Source of the DNA: Sulfurimicrobium sp.
GTDB taxonomy: Bacteria; Pseudomonadota; Gammaproteobacteria; Burkholderiales; Sulfuricellaceae
Direction: 5' to 3'
DNA: 64,000 nucleotides
Assembly: GCA_030652035.1 (NCBI GenBank)
Contig: JAUSBJ010000034.1
Span: 1-64,000, forward strand
Shown: positions 43,608 to 53,263 of the stretch, in pieces
How positions within the stretch are numbered: position 1 is the first letter of the stretch
Layout: the number at the start of each line of letters is the position of its first letter
Made by a program: the position numbers and the translations under genes
Notes under the pieces: generated by a model
What the model saw: the letters and a program-made list of their open reading frames with translations, nothing else
What the model was told of the DNA's origin: nothing
Database searches by the model: none

Positions 43608-45455
43608 ATGCGCTTCATGCGCCGCTTATCCTTCCCGCCCATTGTGCTGCTTGCGCTCGCCATCGCCCTGATCGCAATCGCCGAGCTGTCATTCCTGCAC
43701 TGGCTCTTGCCGCTGGAAAACCGGGTGTCCGATTATTTTGTCAGAACCCATGCCCTGACGCTGCAAGCCGACCCGGATATCGTGATCGTGGATATCGACG
43801 AAAAAAGCCTTGCCAGCATGGCCGACACCGCCGGCAGCTGGCCCTGGCCGCGCGCCGTCCATGGCGAACTGGTGGAGGCGATCGAACGTCAGCAACCGAA
43901 AGCGATTGTGTTCGACATCCTGTTTACCGATCCGGACATTTACCGCCCGGAAAGCGATGCCTATTTCAACGAAGCGGTGGCGCAGCACCACAATATTTAC
44001 TTCCCCATGATCCGGCTCGATCCCGCCAACGACAATAATGGTGTACCCGTAGCACAATTCGCCGAGTTGATTGGCATGGAAGCAACGCCTGAAGCGAATC
44101 CAGCAGCCAGGGTGGCACTGGCCCCGCCTCGCGCCATTGACACTAAAAGCTGGCGGCTCGGCGCGATCAACTACAGCGAAGACCGCGATGGCATCGGTCG
44201 CCGCTACCATGTCTACCTGCCGGCCTCCGGCTGGCGCGTCCCTTCCTTGCCGGCCCGGCTGGCCAGGGATCTGGGCTTTGAGCTGCCGCAATCGGAGCAG
44301 ATCATACTTGGCTGGCGCGGCGGCCCCCTCTCCCATCCGCACATTTCCTACGCCGACCTCTACCATGATGCCAGCCGCAAGGCCCCGCTGCGCCCGCAGC
44401 AGGAATTAAAGGGCAAGATCGTCATCATCGGCGCCAGCGCCGCCGGCCTGCATGACATCCGTTCAACCCCGATCAGCAGCCTGCACCCGGCGCTGGAAAT
44501 CCTCGCCACCGCCATCGATAACCTGAAGAACCGCAATTATCTCCATGCCGCGCCAGACTATGCGGCACCTGTTCTGACTTTGGCATTACTGACGTTGCTG
44601 TTGCTGCTGTTTACGCGATACCATCAGACTCTCCCCATTGGCGCCGCCCTGCTGGCGATCACCGCGGCGCTGCTGGGCACCAGTTACTTCGCGGTCAGCC
44701 AGCGCTGGCTGGTGCCGGTCTTTCTGCCGCTGCTGTTTGCCTGGGCTTTCTACTTCGCGGCGGCGCTGCACGAGTACCTGCGCGAGCGCAAGGCGCGCGA
44801 ACAGACGGTGCTGATGTTCAACCGCTTTCTCGACCCGCGCGTGGTGAACGAGTTGATGGATCAGGGCCAGACGGCGCAAAGCATGAGTGGAAAGACACAG
44901 ACCCTGACCGTGCTGTTTTCGGATATCCGCAATTTCACCACTTACTCAGAGCAACACAGCGCGGAACAAGTGGTTACCATGCTGAACCGCTATTTCAGCC
45001 TGCAGGTTGAAGTGATTTTTCGCCATGGCGGCACCCTGGACAAATTCATCGGCGACGCCATCATGGCTTTCTGGGGCGCCCCCACCGCCGACCCCCAGCA
45101 TGCCGCCCATGCCGTGGCGGCGGCACTGGAAATGGCCCAGCGCCTGGAGGAGTTCAAGCTCGAACTGGGCGAGGCCGGGGCCGCTTTCGATGTCGGCATC
45201 GGCATCCACAGCGGCCCGGCGGTGGTCGGCTTCATCGGCTCGGCGCGGCGCCAGGATTACACCGCCATCGGCGATACGGTCAATCTCTCCAGCCGCATCG
45301 AAGGCCAGACCAAGGGCGTGGCGCGTATCCTGGTGTCGGATGAGACCCGCGCCTTGTGCGCGGATAAGTTTGACTTTGTCGATCATGGATTTTATAAAGT
45401 CAAAGGGCGCACTCAGGAAACACACCTGTTCGAACCACGGAGAAAAGCGGCATGA
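43608..45455 (+). CDS. CHASE2-domain adenylate cyclase
   Basis: 615 residues. A first membrane helix (PPIVLLALAIALIAIAELSF) leads to a periplasmic CHASE2 sensor (~40-310: DIVIVDIDEKSLASM, WPWPRAVHGELV, VVFDILFTDPD-type block). Three helices (~320-400) follow, then a class III cyclase: FSDIRNFT (~437) and KFIGDAIMAFWG (~480) give the two metal Asp; the Lys in DKFIGD and Asp in DYTAIGDTVNLSSR fit adenine specificity. It should make cAMP in response to a periplasmic signal. ATG 43608 is preferred; the frame opens earlier inside the MITE-like element. Next genes overlap, forming an operon. Confidence 0.9.
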   Translation: MRFMRRLSFPPIVLLALAIALIAIAELSFLHWLLPLENRVSDYFVRTHALTLQADPDIVIVDIDEKSLASMADTAGSWPWPRAVHGELVEAIERQQPKAIVFDILFTDPDIYRPESDAYFNEAVAQHHNIYFPMIRLDPANDNNGVPVAQFAELIGMEATPEANPAARVALAPPRAIDTKSWRLGAINYSEDRDGIGRRYHVYLPASGWRVPSLPARLARDLGFELPQSEQIILGWRGGPLSHPHISYADLYHDASRKAPLRPQQELKGKIVIIGASAAGLHDIRSTPISSLHPALEILATAIDNLKNRNYLHAAPDYAAPVLTLALLTLLLLLFTRYHQTLPIGAALLAITAALLGTSYFAVSQRWLVPVFLPLLFAWAFYFAAALHEYLRERKAREQTVLMFNRFLDPRVVNELMDQGQTAQSMSGKTQTLTVLFSDIRNFTTYSEQHSAEQVVTMLNRYFSLQVEVIFRHGGTLDKFIGDAIMAFWGAPTADPQHAAHAVAAALEMAQRLEEFKLELGEAGAAFDVGIGIHSGPAVVGFIGSARRQDYTAIGDTVNLSSRIEGQTKGVARILVSDETRALCADKFDFVDHGFYKVKGRTQETHLFEPRRKAA

Positions 45456-46000
45456 AATCATTTGTAGCATGGGTTTTGCTGGGCCTCGCCTGTAGCCTTT
45501 CCGCAACGGCCGAAACGGCGGTCACGACCAAGACAACCGAACTCAAGCGCGAGCCGTTCAGCGACGCCGCCACGCTTTCCACTTTGCCGGCGCAAAGCAC
45601 AGTGGAAATTCTCAAGCGCCAGGGCGGCTGGACTCAGGTCAAGCCTGCCACTGCCGCCACAGGATGGGTCAGGATGCTGAGCCTGCGCCTCGGCAGCGGC
45701 ACCGCCACGAAGCAGGGAGATTCCGGCATCGGCACCCTGTTCAACGTTGCCCGTAGCGGCAGCAGCGGCAACACCGTCACCACTGGCGTGCGCGGCCTGT
45801 CCGAAGAAGACCTGCGCACCGCCCGGCCCAATCCGCAGGAACTCAAGCGGATGCAGCAATTTTCGGTTGCATCGGCTGAAGCGCAAAAATTTGCCGGCGC
45901 TGCAGGGCTTCAAAGGCAGCCAGTGGAATACCTCAAGGGCGGCTCAAGCTCGATCTCGTCCGGGAACAAACCGGCCTCATCCTGGGGAGAGACGCAATGA
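45452..46000 (+). CDS. exported SH3-domain protein
   Basis: 182 residues. A signal peptide (MKSFVAWVLLGLACSLSATA) is followed by a bacterial SH3-like domain at ~30-85 (LKREPFSDAATLSTLPAQST, VEILKRQGGWTQVKPATAATGWVRM). The C-terminal ~80 residues are Gly/Ser-rich with RTARPNPQELKRMQQFSVASAEAQKFAGAAGL. It is probably periplasmic and envelope-associated. It overlaps the cyclase stop (ATGA) and the next gene, so it is cotranscribed with the M48 peptidase. Confidence 0.8.
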   Translation: MKSFVAWVLLGLACSLSATAETAVTTKTTELKREPFSDAATLSTLPAQSTVEILKRQGGWTQVKPATAATGWVRMLSLRLGSGTATKQGDSGIGTLFNVARSGSSGNTVTTGVRGLSEEDLRTARPNPQELKRMQQFSVASAEAQKFAGAAGLQRQPVEYLKGGSSSISSGNKPASSWGETQ

Positions 46001-46851
46001 AACATTTTTCACGCACATTCGGCGCGCTGCTCCTGGGCCTGACCCTGGCCTCGCCTGCCTGGAGCTTCAATTTCAACCTTAACGACCTGGGAAAAATCGC
46101 CAACATCGCCAAAAAATCCACCGAACTCAAGGAAGTGGACGAGAACGGCGAAATCGCCATCGGCGAGGGCGTCGCCTCCAACCTGCTCGGCGCCGCCCCC
46201 CTGGTCAGGAACGATGGCCTGCAACGCTACGTCAACCAGGTCGGGCGCTGGCTTGCCCTTCAGACCGAACGGCCCGACCTTGCCTGGCATTTTGGCGTGA
46301 TCGACAGCATGAACGTGAATGCCTTTGCCGCGCCTGGCGGCTACATTTTCCTCACTCACGGCCTGGTGATGAAGATGCGCAACGAGGCCGAACTGGCCGG
46401 CGTTCTGGCGCATGAGATTTCCCACGTGCTGCGCCGCCATCACCTCAACGCCATCCAGAAAAACGCGCAGATGGGCATCCTTGGCGATGTGCTCAATGTC
46501 GCCGCCGAGCGCAACAGGAATAGCGAGGCACTCAAGAAAGTGGTCAGCACCGGCACCGAGCTGTATGCGCGCGGACTGGACAAGGATGACGAATTCGAAG
46601 CCGACCGCATGGGCATCGTGATCGCCACGCGCGCCGGCTATGATCCCTACGGTCTGCCTGCCGTATTGCAGACACTGGATCACATGAACCCCCAGGATGG
46701 CAGCCTGGCGCTGATGTTCAAGACCCACCCCAGCCCCGCCAGCCGGCTCGAACTTCTGGACGGGATGATGCTGAGCAATTTTGATCAATATCGCGGCGAA
46801 ACCATGCAGAGCCGCTTCCTGAAATTCATTCCGCAAGGAAACACCAAGTGA
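45997..46851 (+). CDS. M48 family zinc metalloprotease
   Basis: 284 residues with a signal peptide (FGALLLGLTLASPAWS). The zinc motif HEISH (~138-142) is followed by VLRRHH, and the third ligand Glu is in DDEFEADRMG (~200). MNVNAFAAPGGYIFLTHGLVMKMRNEAELAGVLAHE is the M48/LoiP-BepA-like region. Such periplasmic peptidases work in outer-membrane protein quality control. Start and SH3-gene stop overlap by four bases; the phosphodiesterase gene follows with a GTGA overlap. Confidence 0.9.
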   Translation: MKHFSRTFGALLLGLTLASPAWSFNFNLNDLGKIANIAKKSTELKEVDENGEIAIGEGVASNLLGAAPLVRNDGLQRYVNQVGRWLALQTERPDLAWHFGVIDSMNVNAFAAPGGYIFLTHGLVMKMRNEAELAGVLAHEISHVLRRHHLNAIQKNAQMGILGDVLNVAAERNRNSEALKKVVSTGTELYARGLDKDDEFEADRMGIVIATRAGYDPYGLPAVLQTLDHMNPQDGSLALMFKTHPSPASRLELLDGMMLSNFDQYRGETMQSRFLKFIPQGNTK

Positions 46852-47612
46852 AATTGACCGTGCTCGGCTGCAGCGGCGGCATTGCCGCCGGCCTGCGCAC
46901 CACGTCCATGCTGCTCGATGAAGACATCCTGATCGATGCCGGCACGGGGGTGGGCGACCTGACGCTGGAGGCAATGCGCCGCATTGACCATGTATTCCTC
47001 ACCCATTCGCACCTCGACCATGTCACCAGCCTGCCCTTTCTGCTCGACTCCGTCGGCCCGCTACGCGACCGGCCGGTCATCGTTCACGCCCTGCCGGAAA
47101 CCATCGCGGTCTTGCGGGAGCACCTGTTCAACTGGAAGCTGTGGCCGGATTTCACCCGCATACCCGAACCGGATCATCCGTTCCTGCGTTTCGAGGACAT
47201 CCATACCGGGCAAACCGTGGCGCTGGAGGGGCGCAGAATCACCGCCCTGCCCGCCCTGCACGTGCTTCCGGCGGTCGGCTACCTGCTCGACAGCGGCCAG
47301 GCCAGCCTCGCCTTCAGTGGCGACACCATCGATTGCCAGGCCTTCTGGGATGCGCTGAATGAGGTGGATAACCTGCGCTACCTGCTGATTGAAGCTTCCT
47401 TCACCGATGCCGAGCGCAACGTCGCCCTGGCGGCCAAACACTACCATCCCAGCCTGCTGGTGGAAAATCTGTCCAAGCTGAAACGGACGGCTGAAATTTA
47501 CATTACGCATCTGGGGCCCAGCGAACAGGAAGAAATCATGCAGGAAATCCTTGCCGCCACAAAAGGATTCGAGCCCAGGAAACTGGATCACGGGCACATT
47601 TTCAAGTTTTGA
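46848..47612 (+). CDS. class II cyclic-nucleotide phosphodiesterase (MBL fold)
   Basis: 254 residues of the metallo-beta-lactamase fold. VLGCSGGIAAGLRTTSMLLDEDILIDAGTGVGDL and the metal motif THSHLDHVTSLPFLLDS match class II cAMP phosphodiesterases (PDEase_II, as in CpdP and yeast PDE1). Later His and Asp ligands lie in LSGDT-like FSGDTIDCQAFWD and YITHLG. It probably hydrolyses the cAMP made by the cyclase three genes upstream. GTG start at 46848 overlaps the peptidase stop. Confidence 0.9.
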   Translation: MKLTVLGCSGGIAAGLRTTSMLLDEDILIDAGTGVGDLTLEAMRRIDHVFLTHSHLDHVTSLPFLLDSVGPLRDRPVIVHALPETIAVLREHLFNWKLWPDFTRIPEPDHPFLRFEDIHTGQTVALEGRRITALPALHVLPAVGYLLDSGQASLAFSGDTIDCQAFWDALNEVDNLRYLLIEASFTDAERNVALAAKHYHPSLLVENLSKLKRTAEIYITHLGPSEQEEIMQEILAATKGFEPRKLDHGHIFKF

Positions 47613-47626
47613 TATCGGGATCCATC

Positions 47627-49981
47627 GTGAACACACCCGCAAGCAGTGCAGCCAACGTTTCCGAACTCAGCGGCCAACTCGTCTTCTCGCGCAAGCTGCA
47701 AGCCGTCACCAACAAGATCCACGCCACCCGGAACATCGACGAAATCATGCTGCAGCTGTCGAGCGACATCTGCGCCCTGTTCGAGGCTGACCGGCTGACG
47801 CTCTACAGCGTCGGCGCGAACAAGACATCGATCAACACCCGGATCAAAACCGGCCTGGGCGCGTTCAAAGATTTCAATCTTCCCATTTCATCGCAAAGCG
47901 TGGCGGGCTATGCGGCGCTCAACAAGAGCATCGTCAACATCAAGGATGTGTATGACGATGAAGAACTGAAAACCCATTACCCCGGCATCACCTTCCTCAA
48001 GGAAATCGACCGCAAGAGCGGCTACCGCACCAAACAGATGCTGGTGGCGCCGATCATTGACGCCGACAGCGGCGAACTGAGCGGCGTCATCCAGCTCATC
48101 AACGCCCTGTCTGGCCACGCTTTTTCTGCTGCCGCAGAAGAAGGCCTGCAGGAACTGGCCAAAACCCTGTCCATCGCGTTCCGGCAGCGCCAGCACATCC
48201 GCACCCGATATGACACGCTGATCGGCCAGGGCATTCTTTCCGCCGCCGAAGTCGAACTGGCCACGCGCTCCGCGCATCGCAAGAACAAGGATATCGAAGA
48301 AATTTTGCGGGAAGAATTCCAGGTCAGGACGGCCGATCTTGGCCAGTCGCTGGCGGATTTCTACCATGTCCCCTATGAGCCCTACAAATCCGACCGCATC
48401 AAGCCCGACGATCTACTCAAGAACCTCAAGCGCGATTACGTCGAAGGCAGCCTGTGGGTGCCCGTCGACGACACCCCGGAAGGCATGGTGATTGTGACCC
48501 CGGAACCGGACCGGGTGATGGGTTCGCACGTGGTCAGCAACATCTTTCCCAAGCACAAGCTGGTTTACAGGGTGTGTACACGGCACGATTTCGCCGCGAC
48601 CCTGGATCAGTTTTTTGGCACCTCGGCCAATCTCGGGTCGATTGACGACCTGCTGTCGAATCTTGACGACGAGAGCGCCGACGAAAGCATCGCAAGCAGC
48701 GATGAACTGTCCGCCGCAGCCGACAACGAGCTGGTCAAGCTGGTCAACAAGATCATCGTGGACGCCTACAACCAGCGCGCCTCGGACATCCACATCGAGC
48801 CCTATCCCGGCAAGAACAAGACCATGATCCGCTTCCGCAAGGACGGCACGCTGTTCCCCTACATCGAGGTGCCGGCCAGTTACCGCTCCGCCCTGCTGGC
48901 GCGCATCAAAATCATGTGCGACCTGGACATTTCCGAAAAGCGGAAACCCCAGGACGGCAAGATCATGTTCAAGAAATTTGGCCCGCTGGACATCGAACTG
49001 CGCGTGGCGACCATCCCCACCTCGGGCGGGCTGGAAGACGTGGTGATGCGCATCCTGGCGGCAGGCGAGCCGATTCCCATCGACAAGCTGGGGGTCAGCC
49101 CGCACAACCTGGAGCGCCTGAAAAAGGTGGTCAGCAAGCCCTATGGCCTGTTCCTGGTTTGCGGCCCGACCGGCTCCGGCAAGACCACCACCCTGCATTC
49201 GGTGCTGGGCTACATCAACACGCCAGAAACCAAGATCTGGACTGCGGAAGACCCGGTGGAAATCACCCAGAAAGGCCTGCGCCAGGTCCAGGTCAATCCC
49301 AAGGCGGGAATCACCTTTGCCGTGGCGATGCGCGCCTTCCTGCGCGCCGATCCGGATGTGGTGATGGTGGGCGAGATGCGAGACAAGGAAACCGTCGCCA
49401 CCGGCATCGAAGCCTCGCTCACCGGCCATCTGGTGTTTTCGACGCTGCACACCAACAGCGCGCCGGAAAGCATCGTGCGCCTGCTCGACATGGGCATGGA
49501 CCCATTCAACTTCGCCGACGCCCTGCTCGGCATTCTGGCCCAGCGCCTGGGCAAGAGCCTGTGCTCCGCGTGCAAGAAGCCCTACACCCCCTCGGCGCAG
49601 GAAATCGAATCGCTGCTCACGGAGTACAGCGAGGAACTGCAAAGCACCCCTGAATGGCTGAAAGACCCCATTGCGGCGCGCAAGAGCCTGCATCAGTCGT
49701 GGATCAAAACCTACGGCAACGATAAAGGTGAACTGCAACTGCACCAGCCGACCGGTTGCGAAAAATGCAACCACACGGGCTACAAAGGGCGCTTTGGCCT
49801 GCACGAACTGCTGATCGGCTCGGATGCGGTCAAGAAGAATATCCAGGAACACGCCCGCGTCGCCGAACTGACCGTGACCGCCTTGTCCGAAGGCATGCGC
49901 ACCCTGCGCCAGGATGGCATCGAGAAAGTCCTGCAGGGCATCACCGATATGAAACAGGTGCGATCGGTGTGCATCAAATAG
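47627..49981 (+). CDS. GAF-domain fused to PilB/GspE-type secretion ATPase
   Basis: 784 residues. A GAF domain (~25-190: ISSQSVAGYAALNKSIVNIKDVY, GVIQLINAL) precedes a T2SSE_N/MshEN-like region (~195-330). The GspE/PilB ATPase follows with Walker A GPTGSGKTTT (~512-520), the Asp box, Walker B-region VVMVGEMRDKETV and LVFSTLHTNSAPES. A tetracysteine zinc site is split between CSACKKPY and CEKCNHTGYKG. No pilus or type II secretion genes are in the window, so it is an orphan. The GTG at 47627 has GGGA upstream; the frame's TTG at 47609 overlaps the preceding stop. Confidence 0.9.
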   Translation: MNTPASSAANVSELSGQLVFSRKLQAVTNKIHATRNIDEIMLQLSSDICALFEADRLTLYSVGANKTSINTRIKTGLGAFKDFNLPISSQSVAGYAALNKSIVNIKDVYDDEELKTHYPGITFLKEIDRKSGYRTKQMLVAPIIDADSGELSGVIQLINALSGHAFSAAAEEGLQELAKTLSIAFRQRQHIRTRYDTLIGQGILSAAEVELATRSAHRKNKDIEEILREEFQVRTADLGQSLADFYHVPYEPYKSDRIKPDDLLKNLKRDYVEGSLWVPVDDTPEGMVIVTPEPDRVMGSHVVSNIFPKHKLVYRVCTRHDFAATLDQFFGTSANLGSIDDLLSNLDDESADESIASSDELSAAADNELVKLVNKIIVDAYNQRASDIHIEPYPGKNKTMIRFRKDGTLFPYIEVPASYRSALLARIKIMCDLDISEKRKPQDGKIMFKKFGPLDIELRVATIPTSGGLEDVVMRILAAGEPIPIDKLGVSPHNLERLKKVVSKPYGLFLVCGPTGSGKTTTLHSVLGYINTPETKIWTAEDPVEITQKGLRQVQVNPKAGITFAVAMRAFLRADPDVVMVGEMRDKETVATGIEASLTGHLVFSTLHTNSAPESIVRLLDMGMDPFNFADALLGILAQRLGKSLCSACKKPYTPSAQEIESLLTEYSEELQSTPEWLKDPIAARKSLHQSWIKTYGNDKGELQLHQPTGCEKCNHTGYKGRFGLHELLIGSDAVKKNIQEHARVAELTVTALSEGMRTLRQDGIEKVLQGITDMKQVRSVCIK

Positions 49982-49983
49982 CC

Positions 49984-51612
49984 ATGCCGCAAGCCAACGC
50001 CAACCACCTGCTGCAACGCCTCGACGAGCTCAACGCCATCGGCGTGGCGCTGTCCGGGGAAAAGGACATCAGCCGCCTGCTGGAAGCCATCCTGCTGGCG
50101 GCGGTGCGCATCACGCACTGCGATGCCGGGACGCTTTACAGCGTGGGCGAGGACGACGCGCTGCACTTCGAAATCGTGCGCACCCAGTCGCTCGGCATTG
50201 CACTCGGCGGCACCACCGGCAAGCCGGTTTCGTTCCCGCCGGTACCGCTTTACGGCCCGGGCGGTCAACCCAACAACAGCAATGTGGTGGCCTACGCGGT
50301 GCTGCACGACAGCACGGTCAACATCGCCGATGCCTACTGCGAACAGGGCTTCGATTTCTCGGGCACGCGCAAGTTCGACAGCGCCAACCATTACCGATCC
50401 CAATCCTTCCTCACGGTGCCGATGAAAAACCATGAGGGCAGGATCATCGCGGTGCTGCAACTGATCAATGCCCTCGATCCGCAGAGCGGCGAAATCACGC
50501 CCTTTGCCAGATCGGATCAGCACCTGGCCGAATCGCTGGCCTCCCAGGCCGCCATCGCCCTCACCAACCGGGCGCTGATCAACCAGCTGGAAGACCTGTT
50601 CGAATCCTTCATCACCCTCATCAACATCGCCATCGACGAAAAATCGCCCTACACCGGCGGGCACTGCGAACGCGTGCCGGTGCTGACCATGCTGCTGGCC
50701 GAGGCCGCCAGCAAGGCCACCAGCGGACCACTGGCCGATTTCCGGATGAGCGACAAGGACCGCCACGAGCTCAAGATTGCCGGATTGCTGCATGATTGCG
50801 GCAAAATCACCACCCCGGTGCACGTGGTGGACAAGGCCAGCAAGCTGCAAACCCTGTTCGACCGCATCCACCTGATCGACACGCGCTTCGAGGTGCTGAA
50901 GCGCGATGCTGAAATCGCCATGCTGAAAGAGAAACTTGCCGCGCAGGAGAAAGGGGCGAACGACACGACACAGATCGAAACCACCTTCCGCGAACGCCTT
51001 ACGCAGCTCGACAGCGACCGCGAGTTCCTGCGCATGGCCAATATCGGCAGCGAATTCATGGCCACGCCGCTGCAGCAGCGGGTGAGGGAAATCGGCGCCT
51101 ACCGCTGGATCGATGGAAACGGGCAAGAAACCGGCTTCCTGTCCGAAGAGGAAATCCGTAACCTGAATATCGAGAAGGGCACGCTCACTGCGGAAGAACG
51201 TGAAATCATCAACCACCACATCGTTTCGACCATCCATATGCTCGAAGCGCTGCCTTGGCCCAGCCATCTGAAACGCGTGCCGGAATATGCCGGCAGCCAC
51301 CATGAGCGCATGGACGGCGGTGGCTATCCCAATGGGTTGAAGGGATCGGATATGCCGGTGCAGGCGCGCATCATGGCGATTGCCGATATTTTCGAAGCAC
51401 TCACCGCCAAGGACCGGCCCTACAAGGATGGCAAGAAACTGAGCGACGCCCTGAGCATCCTCGGCCGCATGAAACAGGAGCAGCATGTGGACCCCGACCT
51501 GTTCGACATCTTCATCCGCGACCAGGTCTATCTCCAGTATGCGCGTGACTTTCTTGATGACCAGCAGATCGACGAAGTGGATGTCAGCAAGATTCCCGGG
51601 TATTCGCCCTGA
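49984..51612 (+). CDS. GAF / HD-GYP c-di-GMP phosphodiesterase with central insertion
   Basis: 542 residues. A GAF domain (~20-195: VRITHCDAGTLYSVGEDDAL, GGTTGKPV, GRIIAVLQLINALDP) is followed by HD-GYP. The HD pair is in LLHDCGKITTP (~268) and HHERMDGGGYP is at ~438. The ~170 residues between them are about 100 more than usual; the extra part is predicted coiled coil (RFEVLKRDAEIAMLKEKLAAQ, RERLTQLDSDREFLRM). Other ligands, such as INHHIVSTIHML, remain. It likely degrades c-di-GMP. It follows the GAF-ATPase gene by two bases, and the two GAF domains may sense related ligands. Confidence 0.9.
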   Translation: MPQANANHLLQRLDELNAIGVALSGEKDISRLLEAILLAAVRITHCDAGTLYSVGEDDALHFEIVRTQSLGIALGGTTGKPVSFPPVPLYGPGGQPNNSNVVAYAVLHDSTVNIADAYCEQGFDFSGTRKFDSANHYRSQSFLTVPMKNHEGRIIAVLQLINALDPQSGEITPFARSDQHLAESLASQAAIALTNRALINQLEDLFESFITLINIAIDEKSPYTGGHCERVPVLTMLLAEAASKATSGPLADFRMSDKDRHELKIAGLLHDCGKITTPVHVVDKASKLQTLFDRIHLIDTRFEVLKRDAEIAMLKEKLAAQEKGANDTTQIETTFRERLTQLDSDREFLRMANIGSEFMATPLQQRVREIGAYRWIDGNGQETGFLSEEEIRNLNIEKGTLTAEEREIINHHIVSTIHMLEALPWPSHLKRVPEYAGSHHERMDGGGYPNGLKGSDMPVQARIMAIADIFEALTAKDRPYKDGKKLSDALSILGRMKQEQHVDPDLFDIFIRDQVYLQYARDFLDDQQIDEVDVSKIPGYSP

Positions 51613-51622
51613 GCGATGGGGC

Positions 51623-53224
51623 ATGGCTGAGAATACCCAATCTGCCCTGATCAGCGCGCTGCTCGAGCCAGCGCGCTACGATCATGCATACGAAAACATC
51701 GAACTGATTGAAACCCATATCTCCTGGGTTCTGCTCACCGGAACTTACGCCTACAAAATCAAGAAAGCCGTCAACTTCGGCTTTCTTGATTTCAGCACAT
51801 TGGAGAAACGCCACTTCTATTGCGAGGAAGAGCTGCGCCTCAACCGCCGCTTTGCGCCCCAGCTTTACCTCGACGTCGTCTCCATCAGCGGCACGCAGCA
51901 ACAGCCAGTCCTCAACGGCGCAGGCACGGCCATCGAATACGCCGTGAAAATGCGTCAATTTCAGCAGGAATCCTTGCTCGACCGCCTGCTGGAAAACGGA
52001 CGACTCAGCCCTGCAGAAGTGGATGAAGCGGCACGCGAAGTCGCGCGCTTTCACGCCATGATCGCCGCCACCCCTGCTCCAGCCGAATTCGGCACGCCCG
52101 CAGCCGTCCAGCAACCGGTGCTGGAAAATTTTGCCCAAATCGCCGAACGGGTCAAAGGGCGTCCGGAAGAAAATATTCTGGCAACGCTTGAAGACTGGAG
52201 CAAAGCCGAATTCACGCGGCTGCGTGGAGACCTGGCCGCACGCAAGGCGCATGGTTTCATCCGCGAATGCCATGGCGACCTGCATCTCGGCAACATGGCC
52301 TGGATCGATGGCGCGGTAACGCTGTTCGACTGTATTGAATTCAACCCCAACCTGCGCTGGATCGATGTCATGAGCGATGCCGCCTTCGTGATCATGGACC
52401 TGCACGACCGTGGACGTTCCGACCTGGCACAGCGTTTTCTGGTCGGCTATCTGGAACACAGCGGCGATTTCGGCGGTCTCCGCGTTCTCAACTTTTACCT
52501 CGTCTATCGCGCCATGGTGCGCGCCAAGGTGGCCTGCATCCGGGGCTGCCAGGAAGGCCTGGACGAACAGCAGCAAGGGCACGCATGGGCGCAGGCAAGA
52601 ACCTACCTGACCCTGGCCAAAAGCTTCACCCGCCCTTCCCGCCCCTGGTTGATGATTACCCACGGCTATTCCGGTTCGGGAAAAACCACAGCCGCCCAAT
52701 ATCTGCTGGAACACAGCCGCGCCATCCGCATACGCTCGGACGTGGAACGCAAGCGCCTGTTCGGGCTGGCGCCGCACCAGCGCAGCCAGTCCGGCTTGAA
52801 TGCCGGAATTTATAGTGCAGACGCCCACCGCCAGACTTACCAGCATCTCGAACATGTGGCGCGGAAAATATTGCAGGCAGGCTACCCGGTGATCGTGGAC
52901 GCGGCCTTTCTGAAACAGGCCGAGCGCGAGCCCTTCAAGGCCCTGGCGGAGGCCTTGCAGGCGCCCTTCGCCATTCTCCACCTGCAAGCGGAAGAAGCCA
53001 CATTGCGCCAGCGCATCGCCAGCAGGCAAGATCAGGGAAAGGATGCCTCCGAAGCCACCCTGCAGGTGCTGGAACAGCAATTGCGGAGCAGCGAAACCTT
53101 GACTGCCGAGGAAGCAGCCTCGGCCTGGGTGCTGGATACGGAGCACCCCGATGCAGCCAGCGCCGCTCTGCAAAAGCTGGCCCTGCTGCTCATGGACAAT
53201 CCCGACAAAATCTGTCAAGATTAA
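51623..53224 (+). CDS. bifunctional APH-like / P-loop kinase protein
   Basis: 533 residues. The first ~330 residues resemble aminoglycoside phosphotransferase-like kinases: HGDLHLGNMAWIDGAVTLFDCIEFNPNLRWIDVMSD holds the catalytic HGD and metal Asp. The C-terminal ~190 residues form a P-loop NTPase with HGYSGSGKTTAAQYL and IRSDVERKRLFG, as in zeta-toxin or kinase-like ATPases. This fused protein is widespread and uncharacterised. ATG 51623 is used, with a GATGGGG site just before it; the HD-GYP gene ends 11 bases earlier. Confidence 0.85.
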   Translation: MAENTQSALISALLEPARYDHAYENIELIETHISWVLLTGTYAYKIKKAVNFGFLDFSTLEKRHFYCEEELRLNRRFAPQLYLDVVSISGTQQQPVLNGAGTAIEYAVKMRQFQQESLLDRLLENGRLSPAEVDEAAREVARFHAMIAATPAPAEFGTPAAVQQPVLENFAQIAERVKGRPEENILATLEDWSKAEFTRLRGDLAARKAHGFIRECHGDLHLGNMAWIDGAVTLFDCIEFNPNLRWIDVMSDAAFVIMDLHDRGRSDLAQRFLVGYLEHSGDFGGLRVLNFYLVYRAMVRAKVACIRGCQEGLDEQQQGHAWAQARTYLTLAKSFTRPSRPWLMITHGYSGSGKTTAAQYLLEHSRAIRIRSDVERKRLFGLAPHQRSQSGLNAGIYSADAHRQTYQHLEHVARKILQAGYPVIVDAAFLKQAEREPFKALAEALQAPFAILHLQAEEATLRQRIASRQDQGKDASEATLQVLEQQLRSSETLTAEEAASAWVLDTEHPDAASAALQKLALLLMDNPDKICQD

Positions 53225-53263
53225 ATTTTTTACTCAGCTTAAGTTTGAATCAGGACAACATTT

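Noticed and set aside
43418-43663. Small minus-strand open frame (81 codons) through the MITE-like element
   Set aside because: Most of its codons come from the inverted-repeat element; such frames recur wherever the element is inserted and have no sign of selection for protein.
48413-53218. Long minus-strand open frames (480-610 codons) opposite the GAF-ATPase, HD-GYP and APH-like genes
   Set aside because: They mirror strongly supported plus-strand genes in GC-rich sequence; their products are low in conserved motifs and rich in Arg, Gln and Val as expected of antisense shadows.
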